Source: Rhizobium sp. NXC24 (GTDB taxonomy: Bacteria > Pseudomonadota > Alphaproteobacteria > Rhizobiales > Rhizobiaceae). Taken from it: DNA of 64,000 bases. The stretch's first letter is position 1. Every line of letters starts with the position of its first letter. The stretch spans positions 2,315,651 to 2,379,650 of the forward strand of contig NZ_CP024314.1 of NCBI RefSeq assembly GCF_002944315.1, written 5' to 3'. The notes beneath the pieces are model-generated. The model had not been told where the DNA came from. It saw only the letters and a list, made by a program, of their open reading frames with translations, and searched no databases. Below, piece after piece: positions 54,859 to 62,689 of this stretch. A program made the position numbers and the translations under genes.

Positions 54859-55050
54859 TCATCGCGCGATGTACAGCAACGCGCTGACAACAGAGACGCC
54901 GCCGATCGGGGCTAAAAATAGGAGCAGGAGTTCAAGTCCGAGCGCCCACATCAGCAATTTCTGCTGACCCGGCGTCAAGTGCGGAGGCTTTCTTTCCGGC
55001 TTCCGAGGGCTCCCTCCTCCTCCATAGAACCCATTTAAATCGCGATACAT
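54859..55050 (-). CDS. Small hypothetical membrane protein
   Basis: The 63-residue protein (MYRDLNGFYGGGGSPRKPERKPP) has a Gly/Pro/basic N-terminal half and one hydrophobic stretch, LLMWALGLELLLLFLAPIGGVSVVSALLYI, near the C-terminus. A GGAGGCGCAA site precedes the ATG. I do not recognise a family. It is convergent with the tetR-like gene. Confidence 0.65.
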   Translation of the reverse strand: MYRDLNGFYGGGGSPRKPERKPPHLTPGQQKLLMWALGLELLLLFLAPIGGVSVVSALLYIAR

Positions 55051-55148
55051 TTGCGCCTCCATCATTTATGGAGAAACTATGGTTGCTGCACATGGTTCCT
55101 GCGATGGATTTGGAACCAAGCACCGCACTCCATATCGCTGGGATTAAG

Positions 55149-55739
55149 ATGTTTCGCCTTGAAGAGCAGTGCAGTTTCGAACAGATCATCAAGAAGAGCA
55201 CGTTTCGCGCCGTCGCAATCCCGGTCGATACCGAGGAGACCGCGAAACTGGCTCTTCAGACCGTCGCCACAGCAACAGGGGCCAATCACAATTGCTGGGC
55301 CTGGCGCATCGGACAAGCCTACCGCTTTTCGGATGATGGCGAGCCGAGCGGTACGGCCGGAAAGCCGATATTGGCTGCAATCGACGGGCAGTCAGTTGAC
55401 CGTGTGATTCTGGTCGTTTCCAGATGGTTCGGCGGCGTTCTGCTTGGGACGGGAGGTCTCGTGCGAGCCTATGGCGGGAGCGCCGCAGCCTGCCTGCGGG
55501 CAGCGAAGCTCATCGCTTTTACGCCGATGATCGCCGGACAAGCGAAAATTCAGTTTAGCGATCTGGCTCTCGTAAAGGCACGCCTCGCCTCGCTCGATCA
55601 GGTTCGCATTGTCGAACAGCACTTCACCGACGAAGGTTGCGACGCGACAATCCAATTGCCTCAAGAGGATGTCCAAGCCGTCGCACAACTCATAAATGAT
55701 CTTACAAACGGGCGCTCGTCGCTTCGTATGGACGACTGA
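55149..55739 (+). CDS. YigZ/IMPACT-family protein (UPF0029)
   Basis: The start MFRLEEQCSFEQIIKKSTFRAVA at 55149 gives 196 residues, the usual size; 27 further codons are open upstream. The family blocks KKSTFRA, DDGEPSGTAGKPIL (about 62-75) and VVSRWFGGVLLGTGGLVRAYG are intact. The family includes YigZ and the eukaryotic IMPACT, thought to act in translation-related regulation. It stands alone. Confidence 0.88.
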   Translation: MFRLEEQCSFEQIIKKSTFRAVAIPVDTEETAKLALQTVATATGANHNCWAWRIGQAYRFSDDGEPSGTAGKPILAAIDGQSVDRVILVVSRWFGGVLLGTGGLVRAYGGSAAACLRAAKLIAFTPMIAGQAKIQFSDLALVKARLASLDQVRIVEQHFTDEGCDATIQLPQEDVQAVAQLINDLTNGRSSLRMDD

Positions 55740-55773
55740 TCTTAATTCGATCGCTCCTCTTGAACCTATCTCG

Positions 55774-55989
55774 TTACCAGTTGCCGGGGTCTGCGGTATG
55801 GTCGATGCTGGCAAATTCATCTGCCTTTTCACGATCCAGCGTTATGCTGGTAGTGGAGTTTGCGTCATCCATGACCGAAAAATGAAGCGGTGGCTGCCCT
55901 TTCGTCAGCTCCTGGTACATGAGCAGGGCGGCCTCTTCGGCGGTATCAGCTTCGATTTCGTTCGCGACGATAACGTTAAACTTGCGCAT
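55774..55989 (-). CDS. Small hypothetical protein
   Basis: The 71-residue acidic protein (MRKFNVIVANEIEADTAEEAALLMYQELTKGQPPLHFSVMDD) has no signal or membrane segment and a pattern suggesting a small alpha/beta domain. AAGGGA precedes the ATG by a good distance. No family is recognised. Plausible length and ribosome site support it as real. Confidence 0.65.
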   Translation of the reverse strand: MRKFNVIVANEIEADTAEEAALLMYQELTKGQPPLHFSVMDDANSTTSITLDREKADEFASIDHTADPGNW

Positions 55990-56111
55990 CTCAGTTCCCT
56001 TATCTTTGCCGCCCTGATCCTAGCATCACCTCGCAGGACCGTCGCCTGCCGAAGCGACCGACCGGCACCTCGGCGTTCAATTCTCTCCCGCCCCATCGAA
56101 AATCTCGCATG

Positions 56112-57134
56112 CTACTGTAGCGTATGCTTCAGATCCAAATCCCGAACAAAGGCGTCCATCGGTTCAAGCATTCTGCGGCCATCCAATCCGGTCGCCACAA
56201 CAGAGAGGCGGAACCTACCGTCGAGATTGCGGTCGAAGATCGCACCGATGACGATTTCCGCATCGCCTTCCACTTCGTCGCGAATGCGGCTCGCTGCCTC
56301 GTCCACCTCAAAGAGCGTCATATCCGAGCCGCCGGAGATCGAGACTAAAACACCCTTCGCACCTCTCATTGAAACGTCGTTCAGCAACGGATTCGCGATT
56401 GCCGCCTCGGCCGCTCTCATCGCACGGTTTTCCCCGGTCGCTTCGCCCGTGCCCATCATAGCTCGGCCCATACCTCGCATGACCGATTTCACGTCAGCGA
56501 AATCAAGGTTGATCAGGCCTTCCTTGACGATGAGATCGGTGATGCATCCAACGCCGGAATAAAGCACGCGATCGGCGGTCATGAAGGCATCCGCGAAAGT
56601 GGTCTTTGCATCGGCTATGCGAAACAAATTCTGATTGGGAATTACGATGACGGTATCGGCTGCCTGCTGCAGCGCCTCGATGCCGAGCTCCGCTGTCTTC
56701 ATGCGGCGATTGCCCTCGAACGAAAACGGCTTGGTGACCACGCCGACGGTTAGGATGCCAGCCGAACGGGCAGCTTGTGCGATCACCGGCGCCGCACCCG
56801 TCCCCGTTCCGCCGCCCATTCCGGCGGTGACGAAGCACATGTGCGAACCGCTCAGATGATCCATGATCTCATCGATCGATTCCTCGGCAGCCGCGCGGCC
56901 AACTTCCGGCAGCGAACCTGCACCGAGACCTTCGGTTACATTTGCTCCGAGCTGGATGCGGCGAGCTGCCTTCGATGTCGCGAGGACCTGGGCGTCCGTG
57001 TTTGCCGCGATGAAGTCCACACCCGCCAGATTTTCAGCAATCATGTTATTGATCGCGTTTCCGCCGCCACCGCCTACGCCAATGACAGTAATGTTTGGCC
57101 TTAGGCCAGAGATGCCGCTCTTGGCGTCCGTCAT
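56112..57134 (-). CDS. ftsZ: FtsZ paralog without C-terminal linker and tail
   Basis: The ATG at 57134 (GAGGGA upstream) gives 340 residues. The GTPase core is intact: nucleotide loop [13 protein letters not shown], tubulin signature GGGTGTG (107-113), and the T7 loop [11 protein letters not shown] (209-219) with catalytic Asp residues. The protein ends some 25 residues after the SVVATGLD strand, so the long linker and the conserved C-terminal peptide that bind FtsA and membrane tethers are missing. Short FtsZ2 proteins of this kind are known in rhizobia; a role in modulating FtsZ filaments is inference. It is divergent from the TPR gene. Confidence 0.9.
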   Translation of the reverse strand: MTDAKSGISGLRPNITVIGVGGGGGNAINNMIAENLAGVDFIAANTDAQVLATSKAARRIQLGANVTEGLGAGSLPEVGRAAAEESIDEIMDHLSGSHMCFVTAGMGGGTGTGAAPVIAQAARSAGILTVGVVTKPFSFEGNRRMKTAELGIEALQQAADTVIVIPNQNLFRIADAKTTFADAFMTADRVLYSGVGCITDLIVKEGLINLDFADVKSVMRGMGRAMMGTGEATGENRAMRAAEAAIANPLLNDVSMRGAKGVLVSISGGSDMTLFEVDEAASRIRDEVEGDAEIVIGAIFDRNLDGRFRLSVVATGLDGRRMLEPMDAFVRDLDLKHTLQ

Positions 57135-57354
57135 GTTTACTTCCCTCATCCATCTTGGTCGCACGTTTATCGCTTCGAACAGCGAGTCGCGGTTCATCGT
57201 AGAAGCGCAACAAGGCGTTGACAGGGCAAAGGCCGACCGTTTGAGCGCAATCGGGCGGATGAAATTCCACAATTGACGGCTCGATATCGGCGGCGGATAA
57301 CTCCGTCATGGCGATACGGGGTATTGCGGTCGGGAGCATCTGGATGGCTTGCGC

Positions 57355-58215
57355 ATGAAAGAAAGTGAGCGTTTGGCGATCATTGCGAACGCGATAGCGG
57401 CGTTCAATGAGAGCAATCGTGAGCTGGCAAAGCAGCTTTGCGAAGCCGGTTTAAATCAGTTTCCATCGGACCCGTCGCTCTCTCATCTTTTGGCAGCTAT
57501 TCTGTTTGCAGAAGAAGATTTTTCCGGTGCTCGGGAAAAAATAGAGAAGAGTCTTGCAGCTCAACCAAGGAACGCCCCCGCCCTCATTCTCGCGGGTAAA
57601 ATTTATCGAGCAGAGCATAAACTGGAAGCGGCATTGATGCAGCTTGAGAAAGCGGCAAGCCTAGAAGTCCGGCTGGAGATTTTTGTCGAGAAAGCCCGAA
57701 TTTTCGACCAGGTGGGCAACAAGTCGGCTGCACGCGATGCTTGGAGCATGGTTCTCAATGCCAAGCCGACATCCCTGGAAGCTTTGAATCGGCTCGGTTC
57801 GCTAGCGAGAGAACGTGGCGCCCTCGTTGAAGCAGAGCAACTGCTCGAACGCGCCGTTGCCCTCGAAGACCATCCAAAAATTTGGTTTGAGTTAGCACTC
57901 GTGCGGCACGATCTGCAGAACCTGGACGGCGCAGCCGAGGCTTACCAACGTGTGCTCGAAATGAACGCAGATGCGCCGGAGGCGGCCGTCAACTTGGGTG
58001 TCGTATTGCAAGAGGCGGGCAGAATGGACGAGGCGATGGCGGCCTTCTCGACGGCTTATGCGCTGGACGCATCCACGTTTGGCGTCATTGCCATGGCTCT
58101 TACCTCGGCGCCGTGCGGTCGGCTGTGGCTCGACGAGGAGGTTCTGCGTCAATCATTGGTTAGCGGAGCGACCGCGCTTGGCCCGAAATCGCTTGCGGTA
58201 GACGCCCGGTGTTGA
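57355..58215 (+). CDS. TPR-repeat protein
   Basis: The ATG at 57355 is used; a TTG two codons earlier is possible. The 286-residue product consists of tandem tetratricopeptide-like repeats throughout, for example LAAILFAEEDFSGAREKIEKSLAAQP, LAGKIYRAEHKLEAALMQLEKAASLE and LGVVLQEAGRMDEAMAAFSTAYALD. It has no signal peptide. Its 3' end overlaps the convergent next gene by 63 bp. Confidence 0.82.
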   Translation: MKESERLAIIANAIAAFNESNRELAKQLCEAGLNQFPSDPSLSHLLAAILFAEEDFSGAREKIEKSLAAQPRNAPALILAGKIYRAEHKLEAALMQLEKAASLEVRLEIFVEKARIFDQVGNKSAARDAWSMVLNAKPTSLEALNRLGSLARERGALVEAEQLLERAVALEDHPKIWFELALVRHDLQNLDGAAEAYQRVLEMNADAPEAAVNLGVVLQEAGRMDEAMAAFSTAYALDASTFGVIAMALTSAPCGRLWLDEEVLRQSLVSGATALGPKSLAVDARC

Positions 58216-58869
58216 AAGCACGGTGGCAACCGTCTGCGTATACGCTTCCTGCCGTTGCTCATCCAACTCCTCAAAAACAAGTTCGGGCATGCTGCGTGGA
58301 ACCGCAAAACACTGTGCGACCGGCGTTCCGCGGGCCAGGATCCCCGAGAATTCAGGTTCAGTCCAAATTGCCGGGAAATTGATCCCGCCGTCAGTAAACC
58401 GGTCGGAATCCACAAGGCCTGTGACAAGCCGAAAGGGAAGATCGGCACGGTTGATGGGATGTGTTGCAAAGAGCGACCAGCCATCATCGAGCTGGATTGT
58501 CCAGAAACTGTTGAATTTGACCGCCGCCTGCCCGGCGATTTCAAACGGGCTGCCGGTCAATTGCCCAGGCGTATGAAAACTGAGCGGCGATCGAGGATGT
58601 CGCTCGGTGGCTGGCGACGGAATATCCCAATTCCAGGAAAAGGCACCCTTATCCACAAGCACATCGCACGGCAAAAGTATCGTGAAGCCATACGCCATCG
58701 CATCGACCACGGGAGGGCACTGCTTCAAAGTGCGCACGTCGCGACCGTGAATTGCCGAATAGGCGGTGTTGGGCATAGTGCGCAGCCAGTCCGGCAGCGC
58801 ACTGCGAGCAAGGACGGGACGCGGCAGATATTCGGCCAAAGCCGGGTCACATCGGAAAATAATACGCAT
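58153..58869 (-). CDS. Uncharacterised protein, possibly DUF6065
   Basis: The start MRIIFRCDPALAEYLPRP at 58869 (GGAGGCGGG upstream) gives 238 residues with no membrane segment. Recognisable stretches are TLKQCPPVVDAMAYGFTILLPCD, VKFNSFWTIQLDDGWSLFATHPINRADLPF and DGGINFPAIWT, which fit an uncharacterised family found in several bacteria and phages (DUF6065 by memory, unverified). It overlaps the TPR gene tail-to-tail. Function unknown. Confidence 0.7.
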   Translation of the reverse strand: MRIIFRCDPALAEYLPRPVLARSALPDWLRTMPNTAYSAIHGRDVRTLKQCPPVVDAMAYGFTILLPCDVLVDKGAFSWNWDIPSPATERHPRSPLSFHTPGQLTGSPFEIAGQAAVKFNSFWTIQLDDGWSLFATHPINRADLPFRLVTGLVDSDRFTDGGINFPAIWTEPEFSGILARGTPVAQCFAVPRSMPELVFEELDEQRQEAYTQTVATVLSTPGVYRKRFRAKRGRSANQ

Positions 58870-59003
58870 TGCGCCCGCCTCCAGTGCTGTCCGCCGGTCA
58901 AGACCGACGAGTTGGGGGACGCTATCATGGGAATCTTCGCATTGATACACGGCCGTGCGCTCGTTCCCGCAGAGCAATTTGCGGCCGGCGTCAGAGAACT
59001 AGG

Positions 59004-59153
59004 CTAGTTCGACGCCTTCAGCACCCGATGCGTACTCGAATCCATCGCCTGGCCGGTTTCTTTTGCATCCTTCGCCATTCCCTTTACCGTGTTTGCGCAA
59101 GACGATAGCGTCAACAGGACCAGCATTGCAGTGGCGAGTGAGACTTTGAGCAT
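59004..59153 (-). CDS. Entericidin A/B-like small lipoprotein
   Basis: A 49-residue gene with a GGGGAGATTTAACG ribosome site. The product MLKVSLATAMLVLLTLSSCA has a lipoprotein signal with lipobox LSSC, then NTVKGMAKDAKETGQAMDSS, which matches the entericidin family pattern (CNTVKGxGxDxxxxG). Entericidins are small outer-membrane-associated lipoproteins, in E. coli linked to stationary phase and membrane toxicity. Here it follows no obvious antidote gene. Confidence 0.82.
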   Translation of the reverse strand: MLKVSLATAMLVLLTLSSCANTVKGMAKDAKETGQAMDSSTHRVLKASN

Positions 59154-59355
59154 CGTTAAATCTCCCCATGGAATGGTATGGATTCAATTTAACCGCGCAT
59201 CTTTTCTTTTCAAGGAAGGCCGATCCGAAACTCGCATAGGGGTCGATTCTCAACGGACGTGGAGGGTATGGAGATGGCAGCATCTCGGATTGCCGGTGTG
59301 ATGGTTGCGGGCTATGTAATCGGCAATAGGCTCTGAAATAGCGAGGGCTTTCGGA

Positions 59356-59721
59356 ATGGCTCATTCGCTTCTGAAACTGAAACGCGTATATGACGAACCC
59401 TCGAACGAAGACGGTCGCAGGGTGCTTGTCGATCGGTTGTGGCCACGCGGTCTATCCAAGAAAGATGCGGAACTGAGCGACTGGATCAAGGAAGTGGCTC
59501 CATCGCCGGAGCTCCGGAAGTGGTTTGATCACAGGCCGGAGCGGTTCATGGACTTACGGGAAAGATACCGGCAGGAACTGGCGTCGAATCCGGCGGTGCA
59601 GGCATTGCTTCATTTTGAGGATGGACCGGTGACACTGCTGTATGGCGCGAAGGATCCGGTTCACAACCATGCAGTGGTGCTTCTGGAGTTTCTGAAGACC
59701 TTGGAAGATCGGGGCTCGTGA
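59356..59721 (+). CDS. DUF488-family protein
   Basis: The 121-residue protein shows the family blocks LKRVYDEPSNEDGRRVLVDRLWPRGLSKKDAELSDWIKEVAPSPELRKWFDHRPERF and VTLLYGAKDPVHNHAVVLLEFL. The function of DUF488 is unknown; small single-domain forms are common in bacteria. It is a single-gene unit about 330 bp upstream of repA. Confidence 0.9.
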   Translation: MAHSLLKLKRVYDEPSNEDGRRVLVDRLWPRGLSKKDAELSDWIKEVAPSPELRKWFDHRPERFMDLRERYRQELASNPAVQALLHFEDGPVTLLYGAKDPVHNHAVVLLEFLKTLEDRGS

Positions 59722-60054
59722 CCAGCGCGGTTTAAACAGGAAACGAAGAATGTTAGCGGGCGATCGACACGAAAATGAGTCGCGACTCATCATAATGTTT
59801 GGAGGCTCGAAGGCGAATTCGGTCGCTCGAACGCAACCATTTCTCTTTATGCCAAAGCGCTAATCAAGATGGGCGCTTCATCGGGCAATGCGGCTAACCG
59901 ATGGAGAAAACAGGGAGAATCGTGATTCGTTGCTTAGCCGGGAAACGGCGTTAGGATTGCTCTAACCTTATTTTGCTGGACGAAAACACAGAATCATGGC
60001 CTTTGTTAGCGGGTGGCGGCCGATAGAACGAGTGTAGGCCGCCAAGAGGGACAG
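59722..60054 (+). promoter_or_regulatory. repA upstream region with a 16-bp perfect palindrome
   Basis: The 333-bp interval must contain the repABC promoter. It holds the perfect palindrome ATGAGTCGCGACTCAT (59775-59790), an inverted pair CGGCTAA (59891-59897) / TTAGCCG (59934-59940), and GTTAG/CTAAC around 59951-59967. RepA usually represses its own operon, so the palindrome is a candidate operator; a partition site is the alternative. No gene is seen. Confidence 0.55.
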
Positions 60055-61278
60055 ATGGCGCTAACAGAACAAATCGAGCAGGAGAATGCTTTTTCCGAGG
60101 ATGCTGCGACGAAGATCGTCCGGCATGCTGGCATGCTTTCGAACCAGCTCCAGGCTCTGCGAACCCGCATGTATCCGCCGAAGGCGGAAAAGAGCCTGCG
60201 ATATTTCATGACGAATGAGGTCTCGAAATTGACCTCCATTCCCGACTCGACCCTGAAGCTGCTGTCCAATGAGGGCCGCGGCCCGGTTCCTAGCCGGCTA
60301 GAGAATAACCATCGCGCCTATACGCTGCAGCAGATCAATCAGTTGCGTGCCATGTTTGCCGAGCAGAAGCCTTCGGACGCATTGCGGTTTCTTCCTTATC
60401 GGCAGGGCAGGGAGCATCTTCAGGTGCTCGCGGTCGCAAACTTCAAAGGCGGCAGCGCCAAGACGACAACCAGCGTCCACCTTGCACAATATCTCGCGCT
60501 CCACGGCTATCGTGTTCTGGCGATCGATCTCGACCCGCAGGCCTCGCTTTCTGCGATGTTCGGTTTCCAGCCCGAGATCGACGTGCAAGCCAACGAGACC
60601 ATCTATGCCGCTTTGCGGTATGACGACGAACGCCGGCCGATGAAAGAGATCATCCATCGAACCTACTTCGATGGCATCGATCTCATTCCGAGCAATCTCG
60701 AGGTTATGGAATACGAGCATGAGACGCCTCGCATTCTGGCGCAGCGATTGGGCAGTCGCGAGGGGATGTTTTTCGAACGGCTGAAGCTCGCATTGGACGA
60801 AGTCAGACATCGTTACGATGTGGTGATCTTGGACACTCCGCCATCCCTGGGTTTCCTGACGCTTGGCGCCATTCACGCTTCGACGGGGATGATTGTAACT
60901 GTCCACCCGGCAATGCTGGACGTCTCGTCGATGAGCCAGTTCCTGTTGATGATGGGAGATCTCATCCAGGTTTTGGGCGAGAGCGGTGCCGTGTTGAAGC
61001 AGGATTTTTTCCGCTACCTCATCACCCGCCACGATCCGAACGATCAGCCGCAGTCGCAGGTGGTGGCCATGCTTCGCCATCTTTTTGGCGACGACGTCAT
61101 CTTGCCGACGGCGATCGAAAGCACGGCAGTCGAGGCCGCAGGTCTTGCCAAGCGCAGCCTGTACGAATTGGAGATGGGTCAGGTCGGCCGCGATACCCAT
61201 CGCCGTGCCCGCGATGCAATGGATGCCGTAAACGATGCCATCCTGGATTTGATCAAAAGCAGTTGGGGGAGGCGATGA
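60055..61278 (+). CDS. repA: RepA, plasmid partition ATPase (ParA type)
   Basis: The ATG at 60055 follows AGAGGGACAG and gives 407 residues, the usual length. An N-terminal helix-turn-helix region (LTSIPDSTLKLLSNEGRGPVPSR) precedes the ParA ATPase with deviant Walker A KGGSAKTTTS (131-140), YDVVILDTPPSLGFLT and the later AGLAKRSLYELE. RepA segregates the replicon with RepB and autoregulates repABC. Its TGA overlaps the repB start (ATGA). Confidence 0.97.
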   Translation: MALTEQIEQENAFSEDAATKIVRHAGMLSNQLQALRTRMYPPKAEKSLRYFMTNEVSKLTSIPDSTLKLLSNEGRGPVPSRLENNHRAYTLQQINQLRAMFAEQKPSDALRFLPYRQGREHLQVLAVANFKGGSAKTTTSVHLAQYLALHGYRVLAIDLDPQASLSAMFGFQPEIDVQANETIYAALRYDDERRPMKEIIHRTYFDGIDLIPSNLEVMEYEHETPRILAQRLGSREGMFFERLKLALDEVRHRYDVVILDTPPSLGFLTLGAIHASTGMIVTVHPAMLDVSSMSQFLLMMGDLIQVLGESGAVLKQDFFRYLITRHDPNDQPQSQVVAMLRHLFGDDVILPTAIESTAVEAAGLAKRSLYELEMGQVGRDTHRRARDAMDAVNDAILDLIKSSWGRR

Positions 61279-62303
61279 CGAAGTCCCCAAAAAGATCATC
61301 GCTTGCCGCAAGCTTCGGATTGCTGGCAGCCGATATCAATGCCGATACGAAGAACAGCGTTGAGCAGCAGGTGTCCGCTTCGGCGCCTGTCCGTGTGGGC
61401 GCCGGCGTCATTGGCGCGACCCATAAGGCGATCAGTGACATCAGGGACGAACGCGACCGGCTTCTTGCCATGCTGGAGGCGGGCTCCGGCGGCTCGACCG
61501 AAATCGACACTGATCTGATCGATCCGTCGCCCTTTCCTGACCGGCTTCCTGACGACAACGACGAGTCTTTTGCGGAGTTCAAGAAGAGCATCGAGGAAGA
61601 TGGGCAGAAGATCCCCATCCAGGTCCGCCTTCATCCGACGTTGGCAGGCCGATATCAGGTGATCTACGGCCATCGCCGCCTGCGCGCCGCCCGTGAGCTT
61701 CAGCGCCCCATCAAGGCGTTGACCTTGGACATGTCTGATCGAGATCTTGTTGTCGTTCAGGGGATCGAGAATGCTGCGCGTCAGGATTTGAGCTGGATCG
61801 AACGGGCGCTGTTTGCATGGCGTATGGACGAAGCCGGCATCCGCCCGAGAGATATTTATGCAGCGCTTGGGATCGACGACGCAGAGCTTGCACGTATGCG
61901 TTCCGTCTATCGCGTCGTCCCTCTCGACGTCATCGAGGCCATTGGCAGGGCGCCTAAAATTGGGCGCCCGCGATGGGTCGAATTCGGCGGATCGTTAAAA
62001 GCGAAACCTGATGCACTTAGGGCGATCAGAGAGACCCTGTCATCTGACAGGGTTTTGCGCTTGATGTCGAATGAGCGGTTCAGTCAGGCCATGGGAATGT
62101 TGAAAACTCCTGCGGCTCGCCTGCCCGGTCGAGATATTCGTGATGGACGCGGCAAATCCCTGGCGAGGCTTCAGATTTCGAAGAAAGAACTGAAGCTTAT
62201 GCCAGAGACCGACCGAGGTGTCCGGTTTGCAGCCTTCCTGGAAGGCGAAATACCGGCGCTGATCGCGAAGTTCGATGCCGCAGATAAACAGGATGATTCA
62301 TAA
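61275..62303 (+). CDS. repB: RepB, centromere-binding partition protein (ParB type)
   Basis: The ATG at 61275, with GGGGGAGGCG before it and overlapping the repA stop, gives 342 residues. The ParB CTP-binding boxes are present (QKIPIQVRLHP and YGHRRLRAAREL), followed by a helix-turn-helix (DLSWIERALFAWRMDEAGIRPRDIYAALGIDDAEL). It binds parS sites and stimulates RepA. One candidate parS lies inside this gene and another starts at its stop codon. Confidence 0.97.
   Translation: MTKSPKRSSLAASFGLLAADINADTKNSVEQQVSASAPVRVGAGVIGATHKAISDIRDERDRLLAMLEAGSGGSTEIDTDLIDPSPFPDRLPDDNDESFAEFKKSIEEDGQKIPIQVRLHPTLAGRYQVIYGHRRLRAARELQRPIKALTLDMSDRDLVVVQGIENAARQDLSWIERALFAWRMDEAGIRPRDIYAALGIDDAELARMRSVYRVVPLDVIEAIGRAPKIGRPRWVEFGGSLKAKPDALRAIRETLSSDRVLRLMSNERFSQAMGMLKTPAARLPGRDIRDGRGKSLARLQISKKELKLMPETDRGVRFAAFLEGEIPALIAKFDAADKQDDS
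62034..62053. repeat. Candidate parS palindrome 1 (inside repB)
   Basis: ACCCTGTCATCTGACAGGGT is a perfect 20-bp palindrome apart from its TC centre. The same 9-bp arms recur in the palindrome right after repB. Arms at this length inside a coding region are unlikely by chance, and RepB needs such sites. Confidence 0.65.
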
Positions 62304-62325
62304 ACCCTGTCAGTTGACAGGGTTT
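62302..62325. repeat. Candidate parS palindrome 2 (at the repB stop)
   Basis: AAACCCTGTCA (62302-62312) and TGACAGGGTTT (62315-62325) form an 11-bp perfect inverted repeat around GT, sharing both 9-bp core arms with palindrome 1. The TAA stop of repB is part of the left flank. It is followed by TTTTATCG, so it could also act as a terminator that reduces repC transcription. Confidence 0.65.
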
Positions 62326-62381
62326 TATCGCCGCGCCCCCGCGCGGATTTGGAATAAACTTATCAACGGATGAAGCCCTCA

Positions 62382-62428
62382 CGGCGAGCCATTCGAGAGC
62401 CTTTGTATTCTTGTAGCGAAGATATCAT
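62382..62428. repeat. Upstream copy of the ctRNA target sequence (direct repeat 1)
   Basis: This 47-bp stretch matches 62561-62607 with three substitutions, including CCATTCGAGAGCCTTTG and TTCTTGTAGCGAAGATATCA. On the minus strand it would be a second ctRNA body, but no TTGACA-like box lies 17 bp before its -10 equivalent, so it is probably not transcribed in that direction. Confidence 0.85.
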
Positions 62429-62462
62429 TGCTCTTTTGCCGCGACCTTCGATCTGTTTGGTA

Positions 62463-62500
62463 TCCGCTAATCAGCGGAAATCGCTCGGTCAAACACCGAG
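62463..62500 (+). promoter_or_regulatory. Twin hairpins in the repC leader
   Basis: TCCGCT-AATC-AGCGGA (62463-62478) and CTCGGT-CAAAC-ACCGAG (62484-62500) are two adjacent perfect 6-bp stem-loops between the two copies of the ctRNA target. They are well placed to shape the repC leader RNA. Confidence 0.5.
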
Positions 62501-62540
62501 AAACCATGATTGAAACGAAGAGAGAAAGGTAAGCGACGGC

Positions 62541-62597
62541 AAAAAGAAAAGGCCCCCAAACGGCGAACCATTCGAGAGCCTTTGCATTCTTGTAGCG
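62541..62597 (-). ncRNA. ctRNA, antisense regulator of repC
   Basis: On the minus strand a near-consensus promoter is present: TTGACA (62632-62627), a 17-bp spacer and TATTGA (62609-62604). The RNA of about 57 nt would end in AAAGGCUCUC paired with GGGGGCCUUU (with G-U pairs) and a TTTTCTTTTT run at 62550-62541. A counter-transcribed RNA in the repB-repC gap that limits repC expression is a standard part of repABC cassettes. Exact ends are estimates. Confidence 0.85.
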
Positions 62598-62603
62598 AAG
62601 ATA

Positions 62604-62632
62604 TCAATAGCTCCCCCCGAATCAGTTGTCAA
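62604..62632 (-). promoter_or_regulatory. Promoter of the ctRNA
   Basis: TTGACA at 62632-62627 and TATTGA at 62609-62604 with exactly 17 bp between them on the minus strand, in the repB-repC gap and just ahead of the ctRNA terminator hairpin. Confidence 0.85.
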
Positions 62633-62689
62633 TGCATCGAAGTCGTTTCGGTGGCCGTATTCGCTTTGCCTGAGATCAGAGGCGAAGAT

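Noticed and set aside
59268..59336. A 22-codon frame with GGAGG just upstream, before the DUF488 gene
   Set aside because: Too short to support as a gene; the Shine-Dalgarno spacing suits only the second ATG, and no conserved pattern is seen.
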